A stretch of DNA of 64,000 nucleotides, taken from Colwellia psychrerythraea. GTDB taxonomy: Bacteria > Pseudomonadota > Gammaproteobacteria > Enterobacterales > Alteromonadaceae. The notes under the pieces are model-generated. The model had not been told where the DNA came from, made no database searches, and saw only the letters and a list, made by a program, of their open reading frames with translations. The position numbers and the translations under genes were made by a program. The stretch's first letter is position 1. Each line of letters opens with the position of its first letter. This document shows positions 27,389 through 37,383 of the stretch, piece by piece. The stretch is taken from the NCBI RefSeq assembly GCF_000764185.1, contig NZ_JQEC01000072.1, positions 1 through 64,000 of the forward strand, given 5' to 3'.

Positions 27389-28801
27389 ATGACTTTAACA
27401 ACACGCTTTGCCCCAAGCCCAACAGGTTATTTACATGTTGGTGGTGCTCGTACTGCCTTATACAGCTGGTTATATGCCCAGAAAAATGGCGGTGACTTCA
27501 TTCTTCGTATCGAAGATACCGATTTAGAGCGTTCTACCCAAGCGTCTGTTGATGCCATTATGGATGGTATGAACTGGTTAGATCTTAAATGGACACATGG
27601 TCCATATTTTCAAACTGAACGTTTCGATCGTTATAAAGAAGTGATTGAACAGTTACTTGCCTCAGGTAATGCTTATCGTTGTTACAGCACCAGCGAAGAA
27701 GTTGATGTAATGCGTGAAGAAGCGAAAGCAGCAGGCGGCATAGAAAAATACAATGGTTTATGGCGTGATCGTACTGATCACCCAACAGATAAACCTTTTG
27801 TTATTCGATTTAAAAATCCTATTGGTGGCGACGTTGTTATTAAAGATATGGTTAAAGGTGATATTACCATCAGTAATGACCAATTAGATGATTTAATTCT
27901 TGCTCGCTCTGACGGCACGCCAACGTATAACTTAACGGTTGTTGTTGATGATTGGGATATGAAAGTATCACACGTTGTTCGTGGTGATGATCATATTAGT
28001 AACACGCCTAAACAAATTAATATTCTTAGCGCCTTAGGTGCTGATATCCCTGAGTATGCTCATATCCCAATGATTTTGGGTGATGATGGTAAACGTTTAT
28101 CTAAACGTCATGGCGCTGTAGGTGTTATGCAATATCGTGATGATGGTTATTTACCTGAAGCCTTACTAAATTATTTAGTGCGCTTAGGTTGGTCTCATGG
28201 TGATCAAGAAATCTTCTCTCGTGAAGAGATGATTGAATTATTTGATTTAAAAGACTGTAACCGTGCAGCGTCTGGTTTTAATACTGATAAACTAATTTGG
28301 GTAAACCAACACTACATGAAAACCATGGATCCAGCTTATGTTGCAGAACACCTTGCTTGGCATATGGCTGATCAAGGTATCAATACAGAAAACGGTCCTG
28401 CACTTGCTGATGTTGTTAAAATTCAAGCTGACCGAGTTAAAACGTTGAAAGAAATGGCTGAGATCTCTCGTTATTTCTATGAAGACTTTACTGAACTTGA
28501 TGCTAAAGCTGTTAAAAAGCATTTACGTCCTGTAGTTAAAGAGCCAATGATATTAGTTAAAGAAAAGCTAGCCGCATTAACTGATTGGTCACCTGAGCCT
28601 ATTCATGCAGCAATTAACGATACTGCGGTAGAGTTAGAGTTAGGCATGGGCAAAGTTGGTATGCCACTGCGTGTTGCAGCAACAGGTGGTGGTAATTCGC
28701 CATCACTTGATATTACTTTAGCCTTGTTAGATCAAAGCAAAGTGATTGAGAGAATTGAGCAAGCTTTAGTGGTAGTTGAAGCAAGAATTGCCAACAGTTA
28801 G
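27389..28801 (+). CDS. gltX: Glutamyl-tRNA synthetase
   Basis: 470 residues, class I synthetase that charges tRNA-Glu. The HIGH-type signature is in [19 protein letters not shown] and the KMSKS-type loop is KRLSKRHGA. The length and C-terminal helical anticodon-binding region match the standard bacterial enzyme. It ends with its own U-rich terminator and stands downstream of the tRNA-Val pair, as gltX often lies close to tRNA genes in gammaproteobacteria. Confidence 0.97.
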   Translation: MTLTTRFAPSPTGYLHVGGARTALYSWLYAQKNGGDFILRIEDTDLERSTQASVDAIMDGMNWLDLKWTHGPYFQTERFDRYKEVIEQLLASGNAYRCYSTSEEVDVMREEAKAAGGIEKYNGLWRDRTDHPTDKPFVIRFKNPIGGDVVIKDMVKGDITISNDQLDDLILARSDGTPTYNLTVVVDDWDMKVSHVVRGDDHISNTPKQINILSALGADIPEYAHIPMILGDDGKRLSKRHGAVGVMQYRDDGYLPEALLNYLVRLGWSHGDQEIFSREEMIELFDLKDCNRAASGFNTDKLIWVNQHYMKTMDPAYVAEHLAWHMADQGINTENGPALADVVKIQADRVKTLKEMAEISRYFYEDFTELDAKAVKKHLRPVVKEPMILVKEKLAALTDWSPEPIHAAINDTAVELELGMGKVGMPLRVAATGGGNSPSLDITLALLDQSKVIERIEQALVVVEARIANS

Positions 28802-28824
28802 CTTTTATTAGATTGAATAAATAC

Positions 28825-28860
28825 AAAGCCATTGGTATTCATTTATCAGTGGTTTTTTTT
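28825..28860 (+). terminator. Terminator of gltX
   Basis: Stem AAAGCCATTGGTA / TATCAGTGGTTTT (with G-U pairs) around a 6-base loop, followed by eight T in total. It starts 24 bases after the gltX stop and argues against a translation start of the next gene at 28832. Confidence 0.7.
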
Positions 28861-28921
28861 GCATAAAATAAAGTTTTGCAATATTGTATGCAATTACTAC
28901 TTCTATGTGATGATGACTTTA

Positions 28922-29407
28922 ATGAAAGAAAATATCTATAAATTTATTGTACTATTTTTACTGTGCATTAATAGTGCTTTGGCTGATGATAAAACTATTG
29001 TTGAACTCGATGCAACGTGGGCAGAAATGTCTAGGATAGTGGCTGAAGGAGATTTCAGTGGTTTAAAAGCAGCTTATCATCCCGATGCCATTTTTGTCAG
29101 TGGCTCGGCTAAAACGAGTTATTCAATGGATAAAGCTTTTCTGCGCTGGCAGCAAGACTTTGCTGACACAAAAGCAGGAAAAATACTTGCCCAGGTTGAT
29201 TTTAGGTTGTCATCGCGTATGCATAATCAAAATTCCGCGCATGAAACAGGAATGTATCACTACTTCAGTATTGATGAAGCGGGAAAACGTAATGACTATT
29301 ACGTTCAATTAGAAGCATTATTTGTCAAAAAATCAGGCAAGTGGTTAATGATGATGGAATTTCAAAAGTCTTCTTCAACGAAGATGCAATGGGATTTATT
29401 ACAGTAA
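28922..29407 (+). CDS. Exported DUF4440/SnoaL-like protein
   Basis: About 161 residues from ATG 28922, which gives a clean signal peptide (KENIYKFIVLFLL, cleavage near ALADD). Earlier in-frame ATGs at 28910 and 28913 are possible; the one at 28832 lies inside the gltX terminator. No clear Shine-Dalgarno is seen for any of them. The mature part has the cone-like NTF2/SnoaL look of DUF4440 proteins (LDATWAEMSRIVAEGDFSG, YHPDAIFVSG). Function is unknown and this fold covers enzymes and binding proteins. Confidence 0.72.
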   Translation: MKENIYKFIVLFLLCINSALADDKTIVELDATWAEMSRIVAEGDFSGLKAAYHPDAIFVSGSAKTSYSMDKAFLRWQQDFADTKAGKILAQVDFRLSSRMHNQNSAHETGMYHYFSIDEAGKRNDYYVQLEALFVKKSGKWLMMMEFQKSSSTKMQWDLLQ

Positions 29408-29441
29408 AGTAGCTTAATTAATTCTGTCATTGCTTTAAAGC

Positions 29442-29476
29442 CGCCACAATAGCTAATTAGTTTAGCTATTGTGGCG
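29442..29476. repeat. Perfect 15-bp inverted repeat abutting the MITE-like element
   Basis: Arms CGCCACAATAGCTAA and its exact complement with a 5-base loop. No T tract follows; the next base begins the MITE-like terminal repeat. It may be the remains of a terminator for the DUF4440 gene. Confidence 0.75.
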
Positions 29477-29638
29477 TATCCCCATCACATTTGAAGATGC
29501 TCCTACATTCTCTATTAAGCTGCATCCATGCATCGTGATTGATTTTGACAAGGGAACAACCATTCTCTTCAATCAATGCCTTGCCTCTAAGCCTTTAAAT
29601 TCTCGCTGAAACCTGCATCTTCAGGTGTAATGGGTATA
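29477..29638. mobile_element. MITE-like element of 162 bp with 24-bp imperfect terminal inverted repeats
   Basis: The terminal segments 29477-29500 and 29615-29638 are inverted complements at 20 of 24 positions (left starts TATCCCCATCACA, right reads back as TATACCCATTACA; both share TGAAGATGC). The interior has no open frame of note and no transposase. TA dinucleotides at both ends would fit a TA target duplication as in IS630/Tc1-type elements. It fills the gap between the DUF4440 gene and the helicase, ending 9 bases before a TATAAT (29648-29653) that probably drives the helicase. Confidence 0.6.
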
Positions 29639-29688
29639 TAACTTCGGTATAATAAGCGTTTTCATCTTAGTGGTTTTGGAGTATTAGT

Positions 29689-31038
29689 TTGCAATTTAGT
29701 GATTTTGGTTTGGACAGATGTTTAATCGATACAGTTAATCATCTTGGTTTTAGCGAGCCAACACAAATTCAGCAACAGGCTATTCCTGCGGCGATGGCCG
29801 GGCATGACTTAATTGCCTCGTCGAAAACTGGCTCAGGTAAAACCTTAGCTTTTATTCTTCCGGCGATTCAAAGGTTAAGTAAAAACCGTGCTTTATCTAA
29901 GCGTGATCCACGTGTGGTAATTTTAACGCCAACACGTGAATTAGCTAAACAAGTGTTTAGTCAATTACGTTTGTTTACCGCTAATACTCAATTTAAAGCC
30001 GTGCTTATTTTAGGTGGAGAAAACTTTAATGATCAAGTGAAAGTCTTGGAGAAAGACCCGCATTTTATTGTTGCTACACCAGGTCGATTGGCTGATCACT
30101 TAACTCAAGGTCACTTTCATTTAAATGGTTTAGAACTGCTTATTTTAGATGAAGCGGATCGTATGCTTGATTTAGGATTTAGTAAAGAGCTTACGCAGAT
30201 AAATAATGCAGCCGATCATCGTAAACGTCAAACGTTACTGTTTTCAGCAACCTTAGATCATGCGCAAGTTAATGACTTTGCAAAAGAGTTATTAAAAAAG
30301 CCTAAACGTGTCGCTATCGAGTCGGCTCATACCGAACATGAAGACATTACTAAACGTTTCTACCTTGCTGATAATCTCATGCAGAAAGAAGAGCTATTGC
30401 AGCACTTTTTAGTTACTGAAAAGTCACGTCAAATCATTATTTTTACTGCCACCCGTAGTGATACTGACCGTTTAGCTAAGGTACTTACCGAACAAGACCT
30501 CAATGCAGTAGCGTTAAGTGGTGACTTAAACCAAGGTCAACGTAATCAGATTATGGACAGTTTTGCTAAGGGTCAGCACAAAATATTGGTAACTACTGAT
30601 TTAGCCTCACGTGGCCTTGATTTAATCAATGTGTCGCATGTTATCAATTTTGATATGCCAAAGCATACTGAAGAATTTGTTCATCGTATCGGCCGTACAG
30701 GACGCGCAGGAACTAAAGGTGACGCAATTTCATTAGTCGGGCCAAATGACTGGCTAAGTTTTAAAAACGTTGAAGCCTTTTTACAGCAAAAAATAAGCTT
30801 TACAAAAGTTGAAGGTATTAAAGTTAAGTTTAAAGGCTTAAAACCTAAAAAAGCAAAACCAGTTAAAGCTAAAGCCAATGTTGTTAAAGATGAAAAATCC
30901 GTGTCAAATAAACCAAGGAAAGTTATTAAGAAAACGTTCCTTGATATTCAAGATGCCGGCGCAATGAAAATTATTAAGCGTAAGAAAGCATTAACACCAG
31001 AGCAAATTGAAGATGCCACTAAGAAGGAGCAGGATTAA
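29689..31038 (+). CDS. DEAD-box RNA helicase
   Basis: 449 residues with all core motifs: Q motif (EPTQIQQQAI), ASSKTGSGKT, PTRELA, TPGR, DEAD, SAT, and HRIGRTGRAG. A Lys-rich tail of about 80 residues follows. It belongs to the bacterial SrmB/RhlE-like group that unwinds RNA in ribosome assembly or mRNA decay; the exact subfamily is not settled. The start is TTG at 29689, supported by TTGGAG 7 bases upstream; no in-frame ATG lies near. Confidence 0.92.
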   Translation: MQFSDFGLDRCLIDTVNHLGFSEPTQIQQQAIPAAMAGHDLIASSKTGSGKTLAFILPAIQRLSKNRALSKRDPRVVILTPTRELAKQVFSQLRLFTANTQFKAVLILGGENFNDQVKVLEKDPHFIVATPGRLADHLTQGHFHLNGLELLILDEADRMLDLGFSKELTQINNAADHRKRQTLLFSATLDHAQVNDFAKELLKKPKRVAIESAHTEHEDITKRFYLADNLMQKEELLQHFLVTEKSRQIIIFTATRSDTDRLAKVLTEQDLNAVALSGDLNQGQRNQIMDSFAKGQHKILVTTDLASRGLDLINVSHVINFDMPKHTEEFVHRIGRTGRAGTKGDAISLVGPNDWLSFKNVEAFLQQKISFTKVEGIKVKFKGLKPKKAKPVKAKANVVKDEKSVSNKPRKVIKKTFLDIQDAGAMKIIKRKKALTPEQIEDATKKEQD

Positions 31039-31081
31039 CACCTGTACTTCATCAGGGATAAACCTCTGGGTAAATAGATAG

Positions 31082-31107
31082 AAAGGCAACTACGGTTGCC
31101 TTTTTTT
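31082..31107 (+). terminator. Terminator of the helicase gene
   Basis: Stem AAAGGCAAC / GTTGCCTTT with a 4-base loop and a seven-T tail, 43 bases after the stop codon. Confidence 0.88.
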
Positions 31108-31266
31108 ATGGCAAAACTAAAATACAAAGTTACTGACATCGTTGATAAAATATCGTATTCAATAAATAGAGCATAATAATAAGTTATTACTAACAAGATA
31201 TTTGATAGTTAGGTATGATTAATGTGATTGATATATATAATAATTATAATTTCATAAGGATATTTC

Positions 31267-32934
31267 ATGACCATAATGCAAAAAGTACTCTGGTTAATTA
31301 TCAGCTTAGGTAATTTTTCCACAGGTTACTTTTATATGCATAACCAAGGTGTATTTGGTTTTGCTTTATTAGTGACAACATTACTCTATAGCCTTATCGG
31401 TATATACGATGTCTTTTATAGTCGACACAGTTTGAATCGTCTTTATCCGGTAGTGGCCTATCTGCGTTATTTTCTTGAATCTTATCGTGTTGAAATTCAG
31501 CAGTACTTTATTGCTAATGACACTGAAGAGCGACCTTTTAACCGCGAGCAACGTACCTTAGTGTATCAACGTGCTAAAAATGTCCGCGATACTATCGCTT
31601 TTGGTACCCAGCGTAACCTCGTCGAAGATAATTATTTAAGTTTATGGCATTCACTATCGCCAACCCATATAAAAGAAAGTGCAAAGAGAATTACAATCGG
31701 CGGTGATAGCTGCAAGCAGCCATACTCAGCATCTTACTTAAATATCTCGGCTATGAGCTTTGGCTCGTTAAGTACTAATGCCATTGAGGCGCTTAATTTA
31801 GGCGCTAAAAAAGCAGGTTGTTATCATAATACTGGCGAAGGGGCTGCGAGTCCTTATCATTTAAAACATGGCGGTGATATTGTTTGGCAACTTGGTACCG
31901 GGCTTTTTGGTTGCCGTGATGCACAAGGGCGTTTCAATCCTGATAGCTTTGAGAAAACAGCTAAACTACCACAAATAAAAATGATAGAAATAAAATTAAG
32001 TCAGGGTGCAAAACCAGGTCATGGTGGTGTATTGCCTAAAGCTAAAATTACCGATGAAATAGCCCGTATTAGACATATCTCAAAAGATCATGATTGTATT
32101 TCACCAGCGGTTAACCCTGAGTGTACTTCCCCTAAAGACCTACTTGCTTTTATCGAACAATTACGCGATTTAAGTGGTGGCAAGCCTGTTGGTTTTAAGC
32201 TCTGTATTGGTAATCCTGCGGAATTCTTAAGTATTTGTAAGGCTATGTTAGAGACAGGTATTACGCCTGATTTTATTACTGTCGATGGCGCCGAAGGGGG
32301 GACAGGTGCAGCGCCGGTAGAATTTACTAACCGCTTAGGTTTAATCTGTTTAGAGGGCATTAGCATAGTCAATAGCGCCTTGGTTGGTGTTGGACTAAGG
32401 CACAAAATAAAAATAATTGCTTCAGGTAAAACCGCATCAAGTTTTGATTTATTGGCAAAAATAGCTGCTGGTGCTGATGTGGTGAATGCGGCAAGAACTA
32501 TGATGATGGCCATTGGTTGTATCCAATCAAGGCATTGTAATACCAACCTTTGTCCGACTGGTGTCGCAACCCAAGATCCCGCTAGAGCTAAAGCCATTGA
32601 TGTTGAGAGTAAAAGCGATCGCGTTAAAAACTTCCATGATAATACCTTAGCCAGTTTCTTTGAACTTGTGGGCAGTATGGGTTTGGACGACCCTGCGAAA
32701 TTGGTCCCGCAAATGATAAAAAGACGTTCGCCTTATGGTATGCAAATGTCGATGGGTAGTCTGGTAGAGCCATTATCAGAAAATGCTCTAATTGACCAAT
32801 CAGCAAGTAACAGTGAACTGGATGAGTCTTGGCAACATTGGTGGGATGCCAGTAGTGCAGAACAGTTTTATGTGGATGATTTCTTTATCTTGAAAGCGCC
32901 TGAGTTTCATCAGACAAAAATGAAAAGTGCTTAG
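31267..32934 (+). CDS. Membrane-anchored FMN-binding glutamate-synthase-like protein
   Basis: 555 residues. Two hydrophobic segments lie in the first about 45 residues. The rest is the FMN/iron-sulfur synthase domain of glutamate synthase (ISAMSFGSLS, GEGAASPYH, KPGHGGVLPKAK, DGAEGGTGAAP). CIQSRHCNTNLCPTG has the C-x5-C-x4-C spacing of the 3Fe-4S cluster. It has no glutaminase domain, so it is not a complete GltB; stand-alone members are widespread and mostly uncharacterised. AAGGA is upstream. Electron donor and substrate are unknown. Confidence 0.88.
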   Translation: MTIMQKVLWLIISLGNFSTGYFYMHNQGVFGFALLVTTLLYSLIGIYDVFYSRHSLNRLYPVVAYLRYFLESYRVEIQQYFIANDTEERPFNREQRTLVYQRAKNVRDTIAFGTQRNLVEDNYLSLWHSLSPTHIKESAKRITIGGDSCKQPYSASYLNISAMSFGSLSTNAIEALNLGAKKAGCYHNTGEGAASPYHLKHGGDIVWQLGTGLFGCRDAQGRFNPDSFEKTAKLPQIKMIEIKLSQGAKPGHGGVLPKAKITDEIARIRHISKDHDCISPAVNPECTSPKDLLAFIEQLRDLSGGKPVGFKLCIGNPAEFLSICKAMLETGITPDFITVDGAEGGTGAAPVEFTNRLGLICLEGISIVNSALVGVGLRHKIKIIASGKTASSFDLLAKIAAGADVVNAARTMMMAIGCIQSRHCNTNLCPTGVATQDPARAKAIDVESKSDRVKNFHDNTLASFFELVGSMGLDDPAKLVPQMIKRRSPYGMQMSMGSLVEPLSENALIDQSASNSELDESWQHWWDASSAEQFYVDDFFILKAPEFHQTKMKSA

Positions 32935-32942
32935 TCAGTTAG

Positions 32943-32972
32943 AAACCTTAATAATTATGCTATTAAGGTTTT
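32943..32972. terminator. Hairpin between convergent glutamate-synthase-like gene and rlmJ
   Basis: Arms AAACCTTAATA and TATTAAGGTTT with a 7-base loop and a four-T tail on the plus strand. The tail is short, so termination may be partial. Confidence 0.6.
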
Positions 32973-33010
32973 GTTATGCTGAAATATGTCAGGGCAAGTT
33001 ATGAATGACT

Positions 33011-33862
33011 TTATTCAGCAATAAGTTGCTTTAGGGTGTAACTGGTATTAGCACTACCTAATTTAGTTTTCATATAAGGTAATATTTCTTCAAGTTGGGC
33101 AGCCAGTTGCCATGGCGCGTTGACAATAAATAAGCCTGTGCCCGTCATGCCATATTCTTCGCTGTCATTTTCTAGGCAAAACTCTACTTGTAGCAGATTT
33201 TTAACATGGCTATCAATAAAGTCTTTTTCCATCTTATCACTGAAGTCACGCTTAACAACCGGATACCAAAGAATATAAGTGCCTGTTGGAAATTTTGTAT
33301 AGGCCTTAATAATGGTCTTTACCGCTTTTTGATAATCCTCTTTCAACTCATAAGGCGGATCGATTAAAACCACTCCACGACGACTCGGAGGTGGTAATAA
33401 TCCAAGTACACCTTTATAACCATCAGATTGTTTAACAAATACTTTACGCCAGCGTTGGCAAAAATCTTCTAAGTGCTTAATATCTGTTGGATGCAATTCA
33501 AAAAGGTGACTACTGTCTTGACGACGAACAAAAGCTTTCGCTATACCCGGAGAGCCAGGGTAAACTTCTAGATCGTTACTTAGGTCATTGCTGAGGTTAA
33601 GGCTGTTAATTAAAGATAAATAAGGCGCAAGTGCTTCTGGTGCGTTTTCATCGTTAATGATTTTAGCAATACCGTCTTTATACTCACCGGTTTTTTGGGC
33701 ATATTCATCGGCTAATTGATACATACCAGCACCAGAATGACTATCTATATAACAAAAGCCTTTTTCTTTACGAGTCATATAATCAAGTACAAGTGATAAG
33801 ACGCTATGTTTTAATACATCGGCAAAATTGCCAGCATGAAAAGCGTGACGATAACTAAGCAA
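33011..33862 (-). CDS. rlmJ: 23S rRNA (adenine-2030-N6)-methyltransferase
   Basis: 283 residues, close to the E. coli enzyme, which methylates A2030 of 23S rRNA using S-adenosylmethionine. It starts MLSYRHAFHAGNFADVLKH, the family signature, and carries the catalytic IDPPYE motif of N6-adenine methyltransferases at about residue 168. It is monocistronic or distally linked to ybiT, which ends 96 bases upstream of it. Confidence 0.95.
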   Translation of the reverse strand: MLSYRHAFHAGNFADVLKHSVLSLVLDYMTRKEKGFCYIDSHSGAGMYQLADEYAQKTGEYKDGIAKIINDENAPEALAPYLSLINSLNLSNDLSNDLEVYPGSPGIAKAFVRRQDSSHLFELHPTDIKHLEDFCQRWRKVFVKQSDGYKGVLGLLPPPSRRGVVLIDPPYELKEDYQKAVKTIIKAYTKFPTGTYILWYPVVKRDFSDKMEKDFIDSHVKNLLQVEFCLENDSEEYGMTGTGLFIVNAPWQLAAQLEEILPYMKTKLGSANTSYTLKQLIAE

Positions 33863-33958
33863 GGTAACTCCTTAAAAGGGTGGTATTAAACGGGAAGAAA
33901 GTCGGCTATCAGATACTATAAATGATAGCCATTAGTATTATGTTTCTTAAATAGCAGC

Positions 33959-35551
33959 TTAAACTTGGCTGGCTAAATATTCATCGTAAGTTCCGGCAAA
34001 GTCAATATAACCGTCTTTGGTTAATTCAATAATGCGTGTAGCGATAGTTGAAACAAACTCTCGGTCGTGACTAACGAATAAAAGTGTACCTTCGTACTGC
34101 TCCAATGCCATATTTAATGACTCAATTGATTCCATATCCATGTGGTTGGTTGGCTCATCAAGTAATAATATATTTGGATTTTGCATCATTAGTTTACCAA
34201 ACAACATACGACCTTTTTCACCACCAGATAATACCTTAATTGATTTCTTGATATCATCGGCAGAGAACAGTAAACGACCCAAATAACCACGAACTGATTG
34301 CTCGTCGTCCGTTGGTTGGCGCCATTGGCTCATCCACTCAAATAAATTCATGTCATTTTCAAATTCATATTCATGGTCTTGCGCGTAATAACCAATGTTA
34401 ACGTTCTCTGACCAAGTAAATTCACCAGAGTCTTGCTCATAGCCAACTTCACTCATTAATGAGCGTAATAAAGTGGTTTTACCAATACCATTTTCACCAA
34501 TAATAGCGATACGTTCACCCACTTCAATTAACGCGGAAATGTCTTTTAATACGTGAGAGTCATCGAAACTTTTATTGAGTTTCTCTATTACTATGGCATT
34601 ACGGAATAATTTCTTTTCTTGCTCAAAACGAATGAACGGATTACTACGACTTGACGCTTTTACTTCATCAAGTTGAATTTTATCTATACGTTTTGCGCGT
34701 GAAGTGGCTTGTTTTGCTTTTGATGCATTAGCAGAGAAACGCGCAACGAAGGCTTGTAACTCACCAATTTGTGCTTTTTTCTTAGCGTTATCTGACAATA
34801 AACGCGCTCTAGCTTGCGTAGCAGCCAACATGTATTCATCATAGTTGCCTGGGTAAACGCGTAGTTCACCATAATCTAAATCAGCCATGTGGGTACAAAC
34901 ACTGTTCAAAAAATGTCTATCATGTGAAATGATGATCATGGTTGAATTACGTTCATTTAAGGTTTCTTCTAACCACTGGATAGTGTGAATATCCAAGTTG
35001 TTGGTTGGCTCATCAAGTAATAATATATCGGGGTCTGAAAATAGTGCTTGGGCTAGTAATATACGTAATTTAAAACCTGGCGCTATTTCACTCATAAAAC
35101 CGTAATGTTGTTCTACAGGAATACCAACACCAATTAATAGCTCGCCAGCGCGACTTTCCGCACTGTAACCATCCATCTCAGCATATTCAGACTCTAAATC
35201 GCCTACTTTCATACCATCAGCTTCGCTCATTTCAGGCAAAGCATATATACGGTCACGTTCTTCTTTAACTGCCCAAAGCTCGGTATGACCCATAATAACG
35301 GTATCAATAACACTATTGCTTTCAAAAGCGAATTGGTCTTGTCGTAATTTACCTAAGCGCTCACCAGTATCAAGGGTAACATTGCCTGATGTTTGCTCTA
35401 AATCACCACCTAAAATTTTCATAAAGGTAGATTTACCACAACCATTGGCGCCAATTAAACCGTAACGATTACCGCCACCAAATTTTTGTGAGATGTTTTC
35501 AAACAATGGCTTAGCGCCAAATTGCTGGGTGATGTTATTTGCTGCTAGCAT
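33959..35551 (-). CDS. ybiT: ABC-F ATPase YbiT
   Basis: 530 residues, two ABC ATPase domains with no membrane segments. Walker [10 protein letters not shown] and GENGIGKTT, signatures around [12 protein letters not shown] and [13 protein letters not shown], and Walker B LLLDEPTN in both halves. The linker between them is charged, like the P-site tRNA interaction motif of this class. YbiT proteins bind the ribosome E site and modulate translation; the precise role is still debated. Confidence 0.94.
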   Translation of the reverse strand: MLAANNITQQFGAKPLFENISQKFGGGNRYGLIGANGCGKSTFMKILGGDLEQTSGNVTLDTGERLGKLRQDQFAFESNSVIDTVIMGHTELWAVKEERDRIYALPEMSEADGMKVGDLESEYAEMDGYSAESRAGELLIGVGIPVEQHYGFMSEIAPGFKLRILLAQALFSDPDILLLDEPTNNLDIHTIQWLEETLNERNSTMIIISHDRHFLNSVCTHMADLDYGELRVYPGNYDEYMLAATQARARLLSDNAKKKAQIGELQAFVARFSANASKAKQATSRAKRIDKIQLDEVKASSRSNPFIRFEQEKKLFRNAIVIEKLNKSFDDSHVLKDISALIEVGERIAIIGENGIGKTTLLRSLMSEVGYEQDSGEFTWSENVNIGYYAQDHEYEFENDMNLFEWMSQWRQPTDDEQSVRGYLGRLLFSADDIKKSIKVLSGGEKGRMLFGKLMMQNPNILLLDEPTNHMDMESIESLNMALEQYEGTLLFVSHDREFVSTIATRIIELTKDGYIDFAGTYDEYLASQV

Positions 35552-35830
35552 GATGAGTTCCGTCGAATGTTATTATTTACTGGGTATAGCTCGGTAAATT
35601 TTTTGGTATATAAAGCTATAAAATATGCGCGCGATTATACACTAGTGTAGAAAAGTCGCATACGATAATTTCGATATTACCTTTTCTATGAAATGCCTTG
35701 GTAGGCAATTTAGAGTAGCCAAAACAAGCCGACATAAGCAAATATAACATATTCACATATACTTAATAGATGGATAAAAATGCTTTCAGGGAGGATGTTT
35801 TCACTTCTAAATTGAATAAGAGGTAGTATT

Positions 35831-36169
35831 ATGAAAACACTCATAAAGTTTTTCTATTTAAGCACCTTTGTATTTTTTGCTATTACATCTAAACCATTTC
35901 GGCTCGTTGGGATCTATAGTCAAAAGCGATTTTTAACTATAGCCAAAGAAGTTGGGCTGAAGGTGTCGTCAGATAAAGCAGTATGGATCATGAATAAAAT
36001 TAACAGCAAAATTAATGAGCTGAAAGGTTTTGTTAAAAGCCAAGAAAGCTTTGATTCAACCCATAAGGTAGCTGTATCGTTAACGGACGAAATCAATAAA
36101 CTTGTACAAGCACTTATCGATGAAAACAAAAATAGCCTTATTTATCGATGTTTTGTCAGGTTTACTTAA
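35831..36169 (+). CDS. Small protein with N-terminal hydrophobic segment, not recognised
   Basis: 112 residues. Residues about 4-22 are hydrophobic (a signal or anchor); the remainder is helical and Lys-rich with no motif I recognise. GAGGT 6 bases before the ATG supports translation. It stands alone between ybiT (divergent) and the CheY-like operon, about 197 bases upstream of the latter. Its reality rests on the ribosome site and frame length only. Confidence 0.5.
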   Translation: MKTLIKFFYLSTFVFFAITSKPFRLVGIYSQKRFLTIAKEVGLKVSSDKAVWIMNKINSKINELKGFVKSQESFDSTHKVAVSLTDEINKLVQALIDENKNSLIYRCFVRFT

Positions 36170-36365
36170 AACCACACCCTATACTGCTTTAATCCCTTGC
36201 TGATGTAAAATGGTAGCTATCATTTTCAATAATCCAGCTCACTTGGTTTTTATCTTTATGGTTAAGCTCGCTATTTTTTATTGATTAGCTTGATAAAATC
36301 CAAGTCCCTGCATAAGCTTTCTAGCAACTTTATAATCTTTTATAAGTTAACCTTTAGGGGGCGCA

Positions 36366-36722
36366 ATGAGTAAAACAATATTAGTGGTTGATGACAGCTT
36401 AGTTTCACGCATGATGATAAAAACAATTATACAATCCCATGTAGAAGGGGTCGATATAATTGAGGCTGGTAATGGAGTGCAAGGGCTCGATAAAGTGAAT
36501 AATGGTAAGGATATTGATATAGCTTTTGTTGATTTCAATATGCCGGGAATGACCGGACTTGAATTAATTGGTGCTTTAGCTGAAAAGTTAACCATTCCTA
36601 AGGTAGCTTTGCTAACCGCTAATATTCAAGATGAAATTAAAGCACAGGCTATAGCTGCTGGCGTGACATTTATGAATAAACCTATTAATGAAGAGGTTAT
36701 CGCAACTTTTTTACATCGCTAG
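36366..36722 (+). CDS. CheY-like single-domain response regulator
   Basis: 118 residues, one receiver domain with the acidic pair D9-D10, phosphoacceptor D56 (FVDFNMPGMTG), conserved Thr84 (LLTAN) and Lys105 (MNKP). No output domain. It heads a three-gene operon with a CheC-like phosphatase and a hybrid kinase, so the likely circuit is phosphotransfer from that kinase and dephosphorylation by the CheC-like protein. A GGGGG-containing site lies just upstream of the ATG. Confidence 0.92.
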   Translation: MSKTILVVDDSLVSRMMIKTIIQSHVEGVDIIEAGNGVQGLDKVNNGKDIDIAFVDFNMPGMTGLELIGALAEKLTIPKVALLTANIQDEIKAQAIAAGVTFMNKPINEEVIATFLHR

Positions 36723-36752
36723 TCGTATGAACTACAAACGAGTAATCATTAT

Positions 36753-37376
36753 ATGTCAAATAATTTAACTCCCCTTGAAATAGACGCCTTAACCGAAATT
36801 TTCAATATTGGTATAGGTCGAGCTGCCAATTCATTGAATCAAATGGTTTCTCAAACGGTTGACTTAACTATTCCTACAATAGAAATACTGCCTAATAAAG
36901 AAGCCAAAGAAAAACTTGATTTAGATACAACAATGGAAATTAGCGCCGTTACCCAAAGGTTTTCTGGTGATTTTCAAGGGCAAGCTTTGTTAATGTTTAG
37001 CAAAGAGAATGGTTTGCAGTTAGTGAGTTTATTACTGGGTAATAAACTACCCATTGAAGACTTATCTGAACTAGAGCAAGACTCATTGGTTGAGATAGGC
37101 AATGTAATTTTAAACGCTTGTTTTGGCACTGTAATTAATTTTTTAGATTCTTCTATTTCAATCGAAATGCCTGAGTTTATTCAAGGAAACCTTAATAAAA
37201 TTTTTACCTACAGTAGTGAGCATGATTGGTCGCTATACCTTAAAGTGAAATTCTGCTTACCAAGTGAAAATATATCTGGGTATATATCTTTTATTATGGA
37301 TATTACCTCACTAGAAATATTTCAAGAATCTGTGAGGAAGTTTGTGTTTGGAGTCACTAGCAAAGCATTAGGGTAA
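36753..37376 (+). CDS. CheC-like response-regulator phosphatase
   Basis: 207 residues with both E-xx-N active-site motifs of CheC: E15 to N18 ([13 protein letters not shown]) and E114 to N117 ([13 protein letters not shown]). CheC proteins remove phosphate from CheY~P. It follows the CheY-like gene by 30 bases and precedes the kinase by 7. No chemotaxis receptor, cheA or cheB is encoded in the window, so it probably serves a signalling circuit outside classical chemotaxis. Confidence 0.88.
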   Translation: MSNNLTPLEIDALTEIFNIGIGRAANSLNQMVSQTVDLTIPTIEILPNKEAKEKLDLDTTMEISAVTQRFSGDFQGQALLMFSKENGLQLVSLLLGNKLPIEDLSELEQDSLVEIGNVILNACFGTVINFLDSSISIEMPEFIQGNLNKIFTYSSEHDWSLYLKVKFCLPSENISGYISFIMDITSLEIFQESVRKFVFGVTSKALG

Positions 37377-37383
37377 AATTCGT

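Noticed and set aside
28832-28921. Earlier start of the DUF4440-like gene
   Set aside because: The codons fall in the gltX terminator and would put a hydrophobic, Cys-rich stretch ahead of a clean signal peptide.
32088-32597. 169-codon frame antisense to the glutamate-synthase-like gene
   Set aside because: It is a shadow of a well-conserved coding region, with no ribosome site and no family features.
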